From assembly GCF_014646675.1 (NCBI RefSeq), contig NZ_BMNS01000006.1, forward strand, positions 248,001-312,000: a DNA stretch of 64,000 bases, in the 5' to 3' direction. The translations under genes were made by a program, and so were the position numbers. The notes under the pieces were generated by a model that had not been told where the DNA came from, did no database searches, and saw only the letters and a program-made list of their open reading frames with translations. Positions 53,796 through 62,835 of this stretch are shown one piece after another (within the stretch, counting starts at the first letter, position 1; the number at the start of each line of letters is the position of its first letter). The stretch is from Lutibacter litoralis (GTDB lineage: Bacteria > Bacteroidota > Bacteroidia > Flavobacteriales > Flavobacteriaceae).

Positions 53796-56081
53796 ATGAA
53801 AAATCTCAATTTATTACTGGTTTTAATTTTAGCAGTGTTCTTTTCTTGTGAAAAACCTGAAATAGTAAATACAGGAATTATTCCACAACCAAACAGTATA
53901 AAATACCAAAAAGGACAATTTAAAGTTACTTCTAAAACCGTAATTGTAATTGATAATTCTGAAGATTTAAAGCGTATTTCAAACCAATTAAATACCTTTC
54001 TAAAAACTAATTTCAATATAGAATTAGAGGTAACTACAGAAGTACAAGAAAATGCAATTTCTCTTTTAAAATCAAATGAAATAAAAGAAGAAGGAGCTTA
54101 TAATTTAACGGTTTCAAAAAAGGGAATCGAAATTAAAGCTGCTACATATCAAGGGATTTTTTATGGTTTTCAAAGTTTAAAGCAACTTTTAACACCTAAA
54201 ACTAAAATTTCAAAACCAATTTTAAATTTTGTTGAAATTAATGATGTACCCCGGTTTAGATGGCGCGGAACAATGGTAGATGTTTCTAGACATTTTCAAC
54301 CGATAGATTCGGTAAAAAAAGTGATTGATATTTTAGCAATGCATAAAATGAATAAATTTCATTGGCATTTGGTAGATGGAATTGGATGGAGAATTCAAAT
54401 TGATGCGTATCCAGAGTTGACAAATAAAGGTGCTTGGCGAAAGGTAAAAGAGAATAAAAAGCCTTGGGAAGATTTTGAAATTAGTTCTCAGAATGATGAA
54501 GATGAGGTTTATGGAGGTTTTTATACAAAAGATGAAATAAAAGAGTTAGTTGCTTATGCGGCAGAAAGATACATAGATGTAATTCCAGAAATTGAAATGC
54601 CAGGACATTCCGAAGCCGCTTTACAATGTTATCCAGAGTTTACTTGTATTGGAGCCGAATCTTCTGGCGTTTATTGCGCTGGAAATGATGGTTCTTTTGA
54701 GTTTTTACAAAATATTATTTCAGAAGTAGTAGAGTTATTTCCGTATAAATACTTACATATTGGAGGAGATGAAGTTGGTAAAGAAGGTTGGTTGCAGTGT
54801 AAAAAATGTCAAAAAAGAATGCAAACCGAAGGGTTGGAAACTGCTGAAGAATTACAAAGTTATTTTGTAAAACGAATGGAGGTTTTTATCGATTCAAAAA
54901 ATAAAAAACTAATTGGCTGGGATGAAATTTTAGAAGGAGGGTTACCAGAAAGAGCAACAGTAATGTCGTGGCGAGGTGTAGAAGGTGGAATTGAAGCTGC
55001 AAATGCGGGACATGATGTGGTTATGTCTCCAGGATTTCCATGTTATTTCGATCATAGTCAGGGGAAAAGTGAATTTGAGCCACCGTCGTGGGGAGGATAT
55101 AATAATTTGTTAAGTGTTTACGATTTTAATCCTATTCCTGAAGAAATTTCAGAGGATAAAAAACATCATATTTTAGGTGGACAAGCAAATTTATGGACAG
55201 AACAAATTAAAACCTTGCATCATATAGAATATATGTTGTTACCCCGTTTATCTGCACTTTCTGAAGCTTTATGGACAAATTCAGAACAAAAAGATAAAGA
55301 ATATTTTATTGATAAATTAGATGTTTATTTTGATAGATTGGTAGCACAAGGATATAATTTCGCTGAAAGTGCGTTAAGCCCAGAATACGACGTAACTTAT
55401 AATAAAGACACAAAAGAATTTAATCTTTCATTAAAAAATGAAATTGACCGATATGAAATTAGATATACATTAGACGGCTCAACACCAACAAATAATTCAA
55501 TGTTATATACGAAACCAATTAATTATTCTAAGCCTATAAATTTAATTGCATTTTGTTTTAGAAATGGCGAACCTATTGGTTATCCTTTGCAAAAAATGTT
55601 TTCTACAAGTTTTAGCGACCAGTGTAAAGTAATTTATAAAAATGCGTACAACGAAGGTTATAGTGGCGGTGGTGATAAAGCATTATTTAATAGTAAATTT
55701 GCAATTTCTCGTGGTGACGACCCGAATTGGCAAGGATTTCAACAACAAGATTTTGATGTTATTGTAGAGCTTGGAAGCGTTTCTGAGTTATCTTATATTT
55801 CATTAAATTTCTTCCAGCATATTGCAGCAACATCGGTTATGTTGCCTACAGAAATAATTGTTGAAATTTCTAAAGATGGTAAAAACTATACAACTGTTTT
55901 AAATGAAATATTACCAACTACTAAAAAAAGAGATCCAATAATTAAAAAAATTGAAGCTAATTTCGAAAAACAACAAGTCGGTTTTATAAAAATTATTGCA
56001 AAAAATAGGGGGGTACTCCCAGAATGGCATATTAGAAAAGGTGCTGCTTGGGTTTTTGTTGATGAAATTTCTGTGAAGTAG
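53796..56081 (+). CDS. GH20 beta-N-acetylhexosaminidase with C-terminal F5/8-type-C domain, lipoprotein
   Basis: The 761-residue lipoprotein (AVFFSC, Cys18) has a GH20b domain, catalytic barrel with HIGGDEV (Asp325-Glu326) and a Cys-rich segment (CKKCQKRM) like many GH20 enzymes. A chitobiase-type C-terminal segment (RYTLDGSTPTNNSMLYTKPI) and a discoidin-like module (about 615-761; VELGSVSELSYISLNFFQ, GFIKIIAKNRG) follow. It ends the rightward arm of the locus. Among the four GH20 enzymes here it is the only one with this binding module, shared with the sulfatase at 37573. Confidence 0.93.
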   Translation: MKNLNLLLVLILAVFFSCEKPEIVNTGIIPQPNSIKYQKGQFKVTSKTVIVIDNSEDLKRISNQLNTFLKTNFNIELEVTTEVQENAISLLKSNEIKEEGAYNLTVSKKGIEIKAATYQGIFYGFQSLKQLLTPKTKISKPILNFVEINDVPRFRWRGTMVDVSRHFQPIDSVKKVIDILAMHKMNKFHWHLVDGIGWRIQIDAYPELTNKGAWRKVKENKKPWEDFEISSQNDEDEVYGGFYTKDEIKELVAYAAERYIDVIPEIEMPGHSEAALQCYPEFTCIGAESSGVYCAGNDGSFEFLQNIISEVVELFPYKYLHIGGDEVGKEGWLQCKKCQKRMQTEGLETAEELQSYFVKRMEVFIDSKNKKLIGWDEILEGGLPERATVMSWRGVEGGIEAANAGHDVVMSPGFPCYFDHSQGKSEFEPPSWGGYNNLLSVYDFNPIPEEISEDKKHHILGGQANLWTEQIKTLHHIEYMLLPRLSALSEALWTNSEQKDKEYFIDKLDVYFDRLVAQGYNFAESALSPEYDVTYNKDTKEFNLSLKNEIDRYEIRYTLDGSTPTNNSMLYTKPINYSKPINLIAFCFRNGEPIGYPLQKMFSTSFSDQCKVIYKNAYNEGYSGGGDKALFNSKFAISRGDDPNWQGFQQQDFDVIVELGSVSELSYISLNFFQHIAATSVMLPTEIIVEISKDGKNYTTVLNEILPTTKKRDPIIKKIEANFEKQQVGFIKIIAKNRGVLPEWHIRKGAAWVFVDEISVK

Positions 56082-56158
56082 TTATGCTTGTTTAAGGCTG
56101 TTTTTGTTACTATTACACAGAATTATTAACTGTTTTTAATTTTTATGGTGGTTATGGT

Positions 56159-56890
56159 TTATTCATTTCGAACATCTAATATGCGCCCATTTTTTAATTT
56201 ACCTGCAATTTCAAGCTGATAAATTTTTTGGGCAACTTGTTCTGGAGAGAATAAATCACCATGTTCGTAAAAGTCGATAAAACGTTGTACAGATTTAAAA
56301 TTTTCTTTAGGTGTAGTTCTTACTTTTTCTTGCATGTCTGTATCTACAATTCCAGGATAAATTGAAATTATTTTCACCCCTTTTTTAAGTCTCTTTTGTT
56401 CTTTAGAAAGTACTTTAGTCATCATATCAACACCCGCTTTTGAGGCACAATACAACGACCAACTTTCGTAAGGATTTATTGCTGCACCAGAAGAAATATT
56501 AATAATTTTCTTTTTGCATTCCCAGCCTTTTGATAATTTTATAAATAATGAACTTAAAATTAATGGCGCTATTAAATTTACTCTTATAGTGTAATCAATT
56601 TCTTTTGGTGCAATGTTTTCCAGAGTATTTACAGTTCCTAAATCGCCCGCATTATTTATTAAGGTTAATACTTTAGTAGTATCTTTATCCAAATGAGAAA
56701 AAATTTCAGTAATCACATTTTCAATGGTTTCGGTGTTACTTAAATCACATTGGTATTGTTCTACTGCATATAATTTTTTAATTGTACTTCTTGAAATTGA
56801 AATAATGCGATATCCATTTTTGTGATATTCTTTTGCCAATCCTAAACCAAGACCTTTACTTCCTCCAGTAATTATAAGTATTTTTTCCAT
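56159..56890 (-). CDS. short-chain dehydrogenase/reductase
   Basis: The 243-residue classical SDR has the cofactor loop TGGSKGLGLG at 8-17, NNAG, a catalytic Ser (NISSGAA) and YCASKAG. Residues after the beta-2 strand (SISRS) favour NADP(H). It resembles benzil reductase/YueD-like SDRs, but substrate cannot be told. It directly abuts the DUF1801 gene upstream. It is convergent with the GH20 gene across a 77-base gap, so it marks the edge of the glycan locus. Confidence 0.88.
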   Translation of the reverse strand: MEKILIITGGSKGLGLGLAKEYHKNGYRIISISRSTIKKLYAVEQYQCDLSNTETIENVITEIFSHLDKDTTKVLTLINNAGDLGTVNTLENIAPKEIDYTIRVNLIAPLILSSLFIKLSKGWECKKKIINISSGAAINPYESWSLYCASKAGVDMMTKVLSKEQKRLKKGVKIISIYPGIVDTDMQEKVRTTPKENFKSVQRFIDFYEHGDLFSPEQVAQKIYQLEIAGKLKNGRILDVRNE

Positions 56891-57346
56891 TTAACGTTTT
56901 ATGTTTTTTTCATACAATGCGATCCATTGTTTTGGTGTTATTTTTTGAATTAATGTTGCTATTAACTTAAAAGGGATCTCTTCAGCTTTTTTAAATCGAA
57001 TACAGCTTTTACCCATATCTAATTTTCTTTTGCAATGTTTGGGATATTCATTTACAAACCAATCATGTAATTTAGGGTTTGCATAAATTCCTAAATGATA
57101 CAAAGCTATAAAGTTTTTTTGAGAAGCAATGTTAATAAAAGGCAATGGTGAATTTGTATCACAATGGTATCCGCTTGGATATAAACTTTTAGGAACCACA
57201 TAGCCAATCATACCATAACTCATTTGCTCTTCAAATCCGTTTGGTATATTTTCTAAGATAGTTTTTCTTAGTGTTTTAAAATAAGGAATCCTTTCTTGGG
57301 GAATTTTAGAAATGTACGCTTCGGGATTTTTTGCTGCAATGTGCAT
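56891..57346 (-). CDS. DUF1801 family protein
   Basis: The 151-residue soluble protein contains GFEEQMSYGMIGYVVP, FINIASQKNFIALYHLGIYA and GKSCIRFKKAEEIP, characteristic of DUF1801, a YdhG-like fold of unsettled function, sometimes linked to iron. It lies upstream of and adjacent to the SDR gene, and 40 bases after mazG, so it may share the def-mazG transcript. Confidence 0.8.
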   Translation of the reverse strand: MHIAAKNPEAYISKIPQERIPYFKTLRKTILENIPNGFEEQMSYGMIGYVVPKSLYPSGYHCDTNSPLPFINIASQKNFIALYHLGIYANPKLHDWFVNEYPKHCKRKLDMGKSCIRFKKAEEIPFKLIATLIQKITPKQWIALYEKNIKR

Positions 57347-57386
57347 AGTTGTAGTTTTAACTATACTAATATAACTATTTTTTTAT

Positions 57387-58166
57387 TTAACTATAGAATT
57401 GCTTTGCTTCATTCCAAAAAACATCCATTTCCTCTAAAGACATATCGTGAAGAGATTTATTAATTTTTTTAGCTGCTGTTTCTAAATATTGAAACCGATT
57501 AATGAATTTTTTATTGGTGCGTTCTAAAGCATTTTCAGGATTCACTTTTATAAATCTCGCATAATTAATCATAGAAAATAATACATCACCAAATTCAGCT
57601 TCAATATTAGCGGTATTTCCTTTTTTAATTTCTGCGTTTAATTCATCTAACTCTTCTTGTACTTTTTCCCAAACTTGCTCGGGTTTTTCCCAATCAAACC
57701 CTACACCTGCAACTTTGTCTTGTATTCGGTTGGCTTTTACCATAGCTGGTAGCGATTTGGGAACACCTTCTAAAACAGATTTTTTGCCTTCTTTTAGTTT
57801 TAGCTGTTCCCAGTTTTGTTTCACCTCTTCTGCGTCTTTTACAGTAACATCTCCATAAATATGCGGGTGTCTGTAAATCAACTTCTCTGAAATTGAATTG
57901 GCAACATCTGCAATATCAAAAGCATCGGTTTCTGAACCAATTTTTGCATAAAAAACAATATGAAGTAATACATCGCCTAATTCTTTTTTAATTTCTTGTA
58001 AATCGTTATTAAGAATGGCATCGCCTAATTCATAAGTTTCTTCAATAGTTAAATGACGAAGTGATTGAAAAGTTTGCTTTTTATCCCAAGGGCATTTTAA
58101 ACGCAACTCGTCCATAATGTCTAACAATCGACCAAATGCTTTTAGTTGCTGCTCTCGAGAATTCAT
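57387..58166 (-). CDS. mazG: nucleoside triphosphate pyrophosphohydrolase MazG
   Basis: The 259-residue protein has two MazG repeats: CPWDKKQTFQSLRHLTIEE with EETYEL, and VQEELDELNAEI with EAEFGDVLF; the ExxE/ExxD metal ligands are present in both. It hydrolyses NTPs and dNTPs to monophosphates, a house-cleaning role. It is 3 bases after the DUF5606 gene in the order def-DUF5606-mazG, common in flavobacteria. Confidence 0.95.
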   Translation of the reverse strand: MNSREQQLKAFGRLLDIMDELRLKCPWDKKQTFQSLRHLTIEETYELGDAILNNDLQEIKKELGDVLLHIVFYAKIGSETDAFDIADVANSISEKLIYRHPHIYGDVTVKDAEEVKQNWEQLKLKEGKKSVLEGVPKSLPAMVKANRIQDKVAGVGFDWEKPEQVWEKVQEELDELNAEIKKGNTANIEAEFGDVLFSMINYARFIKVNPENALERTNKKFINRFQYLETAAKKINKSLHDMSLEEMDVFWNEAKQFYS

Positions 58167-58169
58167 AAT

Positions 58170-58589
58170 TTAAGCTTCTTCAGTTTCTTCTTCCTCTTCT
58201 TTTATTGCAGCAAAGTCGAAATTTTTTGAAGCTAATAAATTATACCACTGCAATACTTTTTTTATGTTTGAAGTATATACACGTTCTTCGTCAAAATTTG
58301 GTAAAACTTCTCTAAAGTATGAAGTTAAAACTTTACCACTTTCTTTATGACTGATAGCTTCTTTTCCTTCTTCTTTTTCACCAATACTTTTTAAAATGAT
58401 ACGAAGCGGAACTTCTTCTTCATAGGTGTAAATAGCAATTTCGTTTAAGGCACTTATATTATGAGTAACAGTTACTGGAAATTTTTTACCATCTAATAAA
58501 GATTCTACAATAATTCCACCTTTAGATTGTGCTTTAATTTCAAACAAACCTGGTTTACCGTTAACAGATACAATATCTTTTAATTCCAT
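58170..58589 (-). CDS. DUF5606 family protein
   Basis: The 139-residue protein begins MELKDIVSVNGKPGLFEI, followed by KGGIIVESLLDGKKFPV, an SH3-like beta barrel, then a helical part and an acidic tail (EEEEETEEA). It is known only as DUF5606, nearly universal in Bacteroidota and encoded between def and mazG, as here. The function is not known; the fold suggests nucleic-acid or ribosome binding, which is inference. Confidence 0.85.
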   Translation of the reverse strand: MELKDIVSVNGKPGLFEIKAQSKGGIIVESLLDGKKFPVTVTHNISALNEIAIYTYEEEVPLRIILKSIGEKEEGKEAISHKESGKVLTSYFREVLPNFDEERVYTSNIKKVLQWYNLLASKNFDFAAIKEEEEETEEA

Positions 58590-58593
58590 AAAG

Positions 58594-59181
58594 TTATTTT
58601 CTTTTTAATAAGGGAAATTTCATTCTATATTTTGGATTTATTTTCCCTTTTGAAATATTTTCTAATTTCTTTTTTATTAATCGTTTTTTTAATGAGGAAA
58701 TTTTATCTGTAAACAGTATTCCTTCAATATGGTCGTATTCGTGTTGAAAAACCCTTGCAGCTAATCCATCAAGAACAGCTGTATGTTTTTCAAAATTTTC
58801 ATCTAAATATTCAACAGTAATTTTTTCTTTTCTAAAAACATCTTCATTAATATCAGGAATGCTTAAACACCCTTCATTAAATACCCATTCATCACCTTCT
58901 TCTTTTAAAATTTTAGCATTGATAAATACTTTATCAAAATTTGCTAAAAAGGTGCGTTCATCCTCTTCTAAATCATCATCTTCACTAAAAGGAGTGGCAT
59001 TTATTATAAATAATCTAATAGCTTTTCCTATTTGTGGCGCCGCCAAACCAACACCACTAGCATTTACCATTGTTTCTTTCATATTTTCAATAAGAATATC
59101 TAAATCTGGATAATCTTTATCAATATCTTTTCCTACTTTTCTTAAAACAGGATCACCATAAGCCATAATTGGTAAAATCAT
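58594..59181 (-). CDS. def: peptide deformylase
   Basis: The 195-residue enzyme has all three motifs: GVGLAAPQIG, EGCLSIP and QHEYDHIEG (the metal-binding HExxH is HEYDH). It removes the formyl group from nascent proteins. I start it at the ATG at 59181 (MILPIMAYGDPVL), the usual family start. A TTG-initiated frame to 59202 is rejected because that codon lies inside the likely promoter (TACTTTTG on the minus strand at 59200-59207). ruvX, often next to def, is not present. Confidence 0.95.
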   Translation of the reverse strand: MILPIMAYGDPVLRKVGKDIDKDYPDLDILIENMKETMVNASGVGLAAPQIGKAIRLFIINATPFSEDDDLEEDERTFLANFDKVFINAKILKEEGDEWVFNEGCLSIPDINEDVFRKEKITVEYLDENFEKHTAVLDGLAARVFQHEYDHIEGILFTDKISSLKKRLIKKKLENISKGKINPKYRMKFPLLKRK

Positions 59182-59199
59182 TTTCTTTTTTTTGGATTG

Positions 59200-59207
59200 C
59201 AAAAGTA
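59200..59207 (-). promoter_or_regulatory. -7 element of the def operon
   Basis: TACTTTTG on the minus strand matches TAnnTTTG exactly, 18 bases before the def ATG at 59181. No clear -33 element was found at the usual distance. The 357 bases on to the Tricorn start (59560) show no gene. Confidence 0.45.
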
Positions 59208-59559
59208 CAAAAGATTAGATGAATAATAAAATGTTGAGAATTGTAATTTATAAAACCATAAAAAATTATCAACTACTACAAAGTATATTAATAATAACTT
59301 TAGTTCTTTTTGCTAAAAATTCTTGATTTTTTTTAGGACATCCATTGTTGCAAATTGGCTTGGATTATGAATATCAAAACATTTATATTACTTTAGATAT
59401 CGCAAAATAGCAATCATCCATAAATTCAGCTATGTATGCATGCGATTTTTACAGATTTAGCAAAAATTCAAATAAATGATTTTATTTAATGAATTTACTA
59501 ACAATTATTAGAAAAGCTAGATTTTTAGATATTAACTATATAATACTCAAACCAAAATT

Positions 59560-62500
59560 ATGAAGAATTTTTATTCAGCTTTAGTGCTCTTTTTCATTTA
59601 TGGATCAATAAGTGCTCAAATTAGTGGAAGTTTAATGCAATATCCAGATGTATCTGAAACACACATTACATTTGTTTATGGTGATGATGTATGGGTTGCA
59701 GCAAAATCTGATGGCAATGCTCATAGATTAAGCTCTCCAGAAGGTTCCGAAAGTTATCCTAGATTTTCTCCTGATGGAAGTAAAATTGCTTTCACCGCTA
59801 ATTATCATGGAAATAGTGATGTATATCTTATAAATGCAACAGGAGGAATACCTATGCGACTTACCTATCATGGCATGTTTGATAGAGTTTTAGGTTGGAC
59901 ACCAGATGGAAAGTCGGTGTTGTTTGCATCATCAAGAGAAAGTGGTCGCCAGCGATATAGCCAATTCTATACCATTCCTGTAACTGGAGGTACACCAACA
60001 AAATTACCAATACCATATGGTGAATACGCTTCATTTTCTCCAGATGGATTAAAAATAGCTTATACAGATAGATCTAGAGTAAATAGAAATTGGAAAAGAT
60101 ATCGTGGAGGAACAGCTCCTGATATTTCTGTTTTCGATCTTAATACCTATACTACAGAAAATATAACCAATAATACAGCAAATGATGAGTTGCCAATGTG
60201 GCACGGAGATGCAATTTATTATATGTCTGATAATGGTCCTAATAAAAGAAATAACTTATGGAAGTATAATGTAACCACTAAAAAAAATACCCAATTAACA
60301 AGTTTTAAAGACTTTGATATTACTTTTCCAGAAAAAGGGGCTAATGAGATTATTTTTGAAGCGGGTGGAAAATTATACATTTACAATGTAGCATCGGCCA
60401 ATACGGAAGAGGTAACTATTAATATTGTTTCAGATAGAAAAGAGCTGATAACGCAACAAAAAAATGTTGCTTCTTATTTGCAGAGTGCAACCATCTCTCC
60501 TGATGGAAATAGGGTTGTGGTACAAGCAAGAGGAGAGTTATTTAATTTGCCAGCTGAAGAAGGATATGTTGCAAATATTTCAGCCACTTCAGGGAGTGCA
60601 GAGCGTAAACCATCGTGGTCTCCAGATGGTAATTTTGTAGCTTGTTGGAGCGATGTTAATGGTGAATATCAATTGCTATTATATGATATGTCTGGTGAAA
60701 AACAGCCTAAAATAGTCACAAATTTTAAAAGTGGATTTAATTATGAAATTTTTTGGTCACCTGATAGTAAAAAAATTGTGTATGTAGATCAAACGATGCG
60801 CATTAATTGTATAAATGTAACTACAGGTGAGGTAACGAAAGTAGATAAAGGTAAAAGTATGTTAGAAGGAGGTTTACGTAGCTTTAGTGTTTCCTGGTCT
60901 CCAGATAGCAACTGGATAGCTTATAGTCGTGCAACTGATAATCCTGCAACTGCTGCCATATTTTTATATGATTCAAAAAATAATAAAGTTTCACAGCTTA
61001 CATCAGGTTATTATAAAGATTATGCTCCTGCCTTTAGTATAGACGGAAATCATCTTTTCTTTGCTACGAATAGAACGTTCAACCCAGTGTATTCCGATTT
61101 AGATAACACTTTTGTGTACCCAAATGCAACAAGCATTGCCGTTGGAACTTTAAACAAATCAGAGAAATCGTTGATAGAAATTAAAAATGATGCTTATGTG
61201 GTGTCTAAAAAGAGCGATGAAACTGATAAGAAAGAAGATAAAACCAAAAAGAAAAAAGGTGCTGATAAGAATAGTGACGATGAGAAAGAGTTGAAAAAAA
61301 CTATGATTGATATTGATGGGTTTGAAATGCGTGTTGAAATGTTAGACATAACACCTGGTAATTTAGGCAATTTAGTTGCTGTGGAAGGTAAACTATTATT
61401 TACCCGTTATCCAAACGCAGGCGCATCAGGTGAAGCTTCTTCATCTCTTGATTATTATGACTTTAAAGAAAGAGAAGTAAAAACTATTATTTCTAAAGTA
61501 TCTAATTTTAGTGTTGCTGCCAATGGCAAGAAAATACTTGTTATGCAAGGACGGAAACTTGCAGTTATCGATATTAAAGAGAAGCAAAAAATAGATAAAA
61601 CAGTTCCATTACAAAAGATGGTTATGAATATTGTACCTAAAGAAGAATGGAAACAACTATTTAATGATGTTTGGAGATTTGAGCGAGACTATTTGTATGA
61701 TCCCAATATGCATGGTGTTGATTGGGATGCTATGAGAATTCGTTATGGTCAATTAATTGATCAATCTAATTCGCGTAATGATGTAAATATAATTATTGGA
61801 GATCTTATTGCAGAGTTAAATGCATCTCACACATATACTGGTGGTGGTGATATAACACCTGCAAAAAGAATGAATGTTGGTTATTTGGGCGCAGATATAA
61901 GTTTAGAAAATGGGTATTATAGAATTAAAAAAATAATAACTGGTGCACCGTGGGATGTTGAAGTGCGATCACCGCTGGCAAAACCGGGCGCAGCAGTTAA
62001 AGAAGGAGATTATATTTTAGCAGTAAATGGACTTCCAATAGATACTACAAAACCAATATCGGCTGCCTTACAAGGTCTTGCTGATGAAACTGTACAAATT
62101 ACTGTAAATAGCACACCGTCATCTATAAAAGCGAAAAAGGTTATAATTAAACCTATGGGTTCTGAAACTAGATTACGTCATTTAGCATGGATAGAAAATA
62201 ATCGTAAACGTGTAGACGATGCAACCAATGGTAAAATTGGATATATATATGTTCGTAGTACAGGTCGTGATGGTCAAAATGAGTTAATTAGACAATTTTA
62301 TGCTCAAATGAATAAAGAAGGGTTGATTATAGATGAACGTTTTAATAGTGGTGGGCAAATACCTGACAGATTTGTTGAATTACTTGATAGAGATCCTTTA
62401 GCCTTTTTTGCAGTGAGAGATGGTAAAGATTGGGCTTGGCCGCCTTCAGGTAATTTTGGACCTAAAGTGATGCTTATTAACGGATTTAGTGGTTCAGGAG

Positions 62501-62835
62501 GAGATGCCTTTCCAGATTATTTTAGAAAAAGAGATCTTGGTCCGTTGATTGGAACACGTACGTGGGGAGGATTAATTGGAATCTCAGGAGCACCTAGTTT
62601 AATTGATAATGGTCGTATTACAATGCCTACCTTTAGAATGTATGACCCTGATGGTGTCTGGTTTAAAGAAGGACATGGGGTAGATCCTGATATAGAAGTT
62701 GTTGAAGATTTCCAACAATTAGCTAATGGAATAGATATGCAATTAGAAGCGGGGATTAAGGAAGTTTTGAGGTTATTAGATAGTGATAAAAGTTTTAAAA
62801 TGCCTAAACGACCTAATTATGAAAAACGTAATTAA
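59560..62835 (+). CDS. Tricorn-like S41 peptidase, secreted
   Basis: The 1091-residue protein has a signal peptide (ends GSISAQ). An N-terminal beta-propeller region follows, with at least seven SPDG-type blades (FSPDGSK, WTPDGKS, FSPDGLK, SPDGNR, WSPDGNF, WSPDSKK, WSPDSNW). A lysine-rich linker sits near 550-580. Then come the C1, PDZ-like (GAAVKEGDYILAVNGLPID) and C2 parts. The catalytic set is visible: Ser-His in NASHTYTGG and nucleophile Ser in FSGSGGDAFPDYF, followed by GTRTWGGLIGI, nearly as in archaeal Tricorn. Likely a periplasmic protease that degrades peptides; Bacteroidota carry such exported forms. Confidence 0.92.
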   Translation: MKNFYSALVLFFIYGSISAQISGSLMQYPDVSETHITFVYGDDVWVAAKSDGNAHRLSSPEGSESYPRFSPDGSKIAFTANYHGNSDVYLINATGGIPMRLTYHGMFDRVLGWTPDGKSVLFASSRESGRQRYSQFYTIPVTGGTPTKLPIPYGEYASFSPDGLKIAYTDRSRVNRNWKRYRGGTAPDISVFDLNTYTTENITNNTANDELPMWHGDAIYYMSDNGPNKRNNLWKYNVTTKKNTQLTSFKDFDITFPEKGANEIIFEAGGKLYIYNVASANTEEVTINIVSDRKELITQQKNVASYLQSATISPDGNRVVVQARGELFNLPAEEGYVANISATSGSAERKPSWSPDGNFVACWSDVNGEYQLLLYDMSGEKQPKIVTNFKSGFNYEIFWSPDSKKIVYVDQTMRINCINVTTGEVTKVDKGKSMLEGGLRSFSVSWSPDSNWIAYSRATDNPATAAIFLYDSKNNKVSQLTSGYYKDYAPAFSIDGNHLFFATNRTFNPVYSDLDNTFVYPNATSIAVGTLNKSEKSLIEIKNDAYVVSKKSDETDKKEDKTKKKKGADKNSDDEKELKKTMIDIDGFEMRVEMLDITPGNLGNLVAVEGKLLFTRYPNAGASGEASSSLDYYDFKEREVKTIISKVSNFSVAANGKKILVMQGRKLAVIDIKEKQKIDKTVPLQKMVMNIVPKEEWKQLFNDVWRFERDYLYDPNMHGVDWDAMRIRYGQLIDQSNSRNDVNIIIGDLIAELNASHTYTGGGDITPAKRMNVGYLGADISLENGYYRIKKIITGAPWDVEVRSPLAKPGAAVKEGDYILAVNGLPIDTTKPISAALQGLADETVQITVNSTPSSIKAKKVIIKPMGSETRLRHLAWIENNRKRVDDATNGKIGYIYVRSTGRDGQNELIRQFYAQMNKEGLIIDERFNSGGQIPDRFVELLDRDPLAFFAVRDGKDWAWPPSGNFGPKVMLINGFSGSGGDAFPDYFRKRDLGPLIGTRTWGGLIGISGAPSLIDNGRITMPTFRMYDPDGVWFKEGHGVDPDIEVVEDFQQLANGIDMQLEAGIKEVLRLLDSDKSFKMPKRPNYEKRN

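Noticed and set aside
21373-56081. Chondroitin or heparan sulfate utilization locus of the classic kind
   Set aside because: The sulfatases would fit, but lyases (PL8, PL12, PL13) and GH88 are absent, and the glycosidases are exo-beta-hexosaminidases only.
59182-59202. TTG start giving a 7-residue longer peptide deformylase
   Set aside because: The TTG overlaps an exact -7 promoter element and family proteins start at MILPI.
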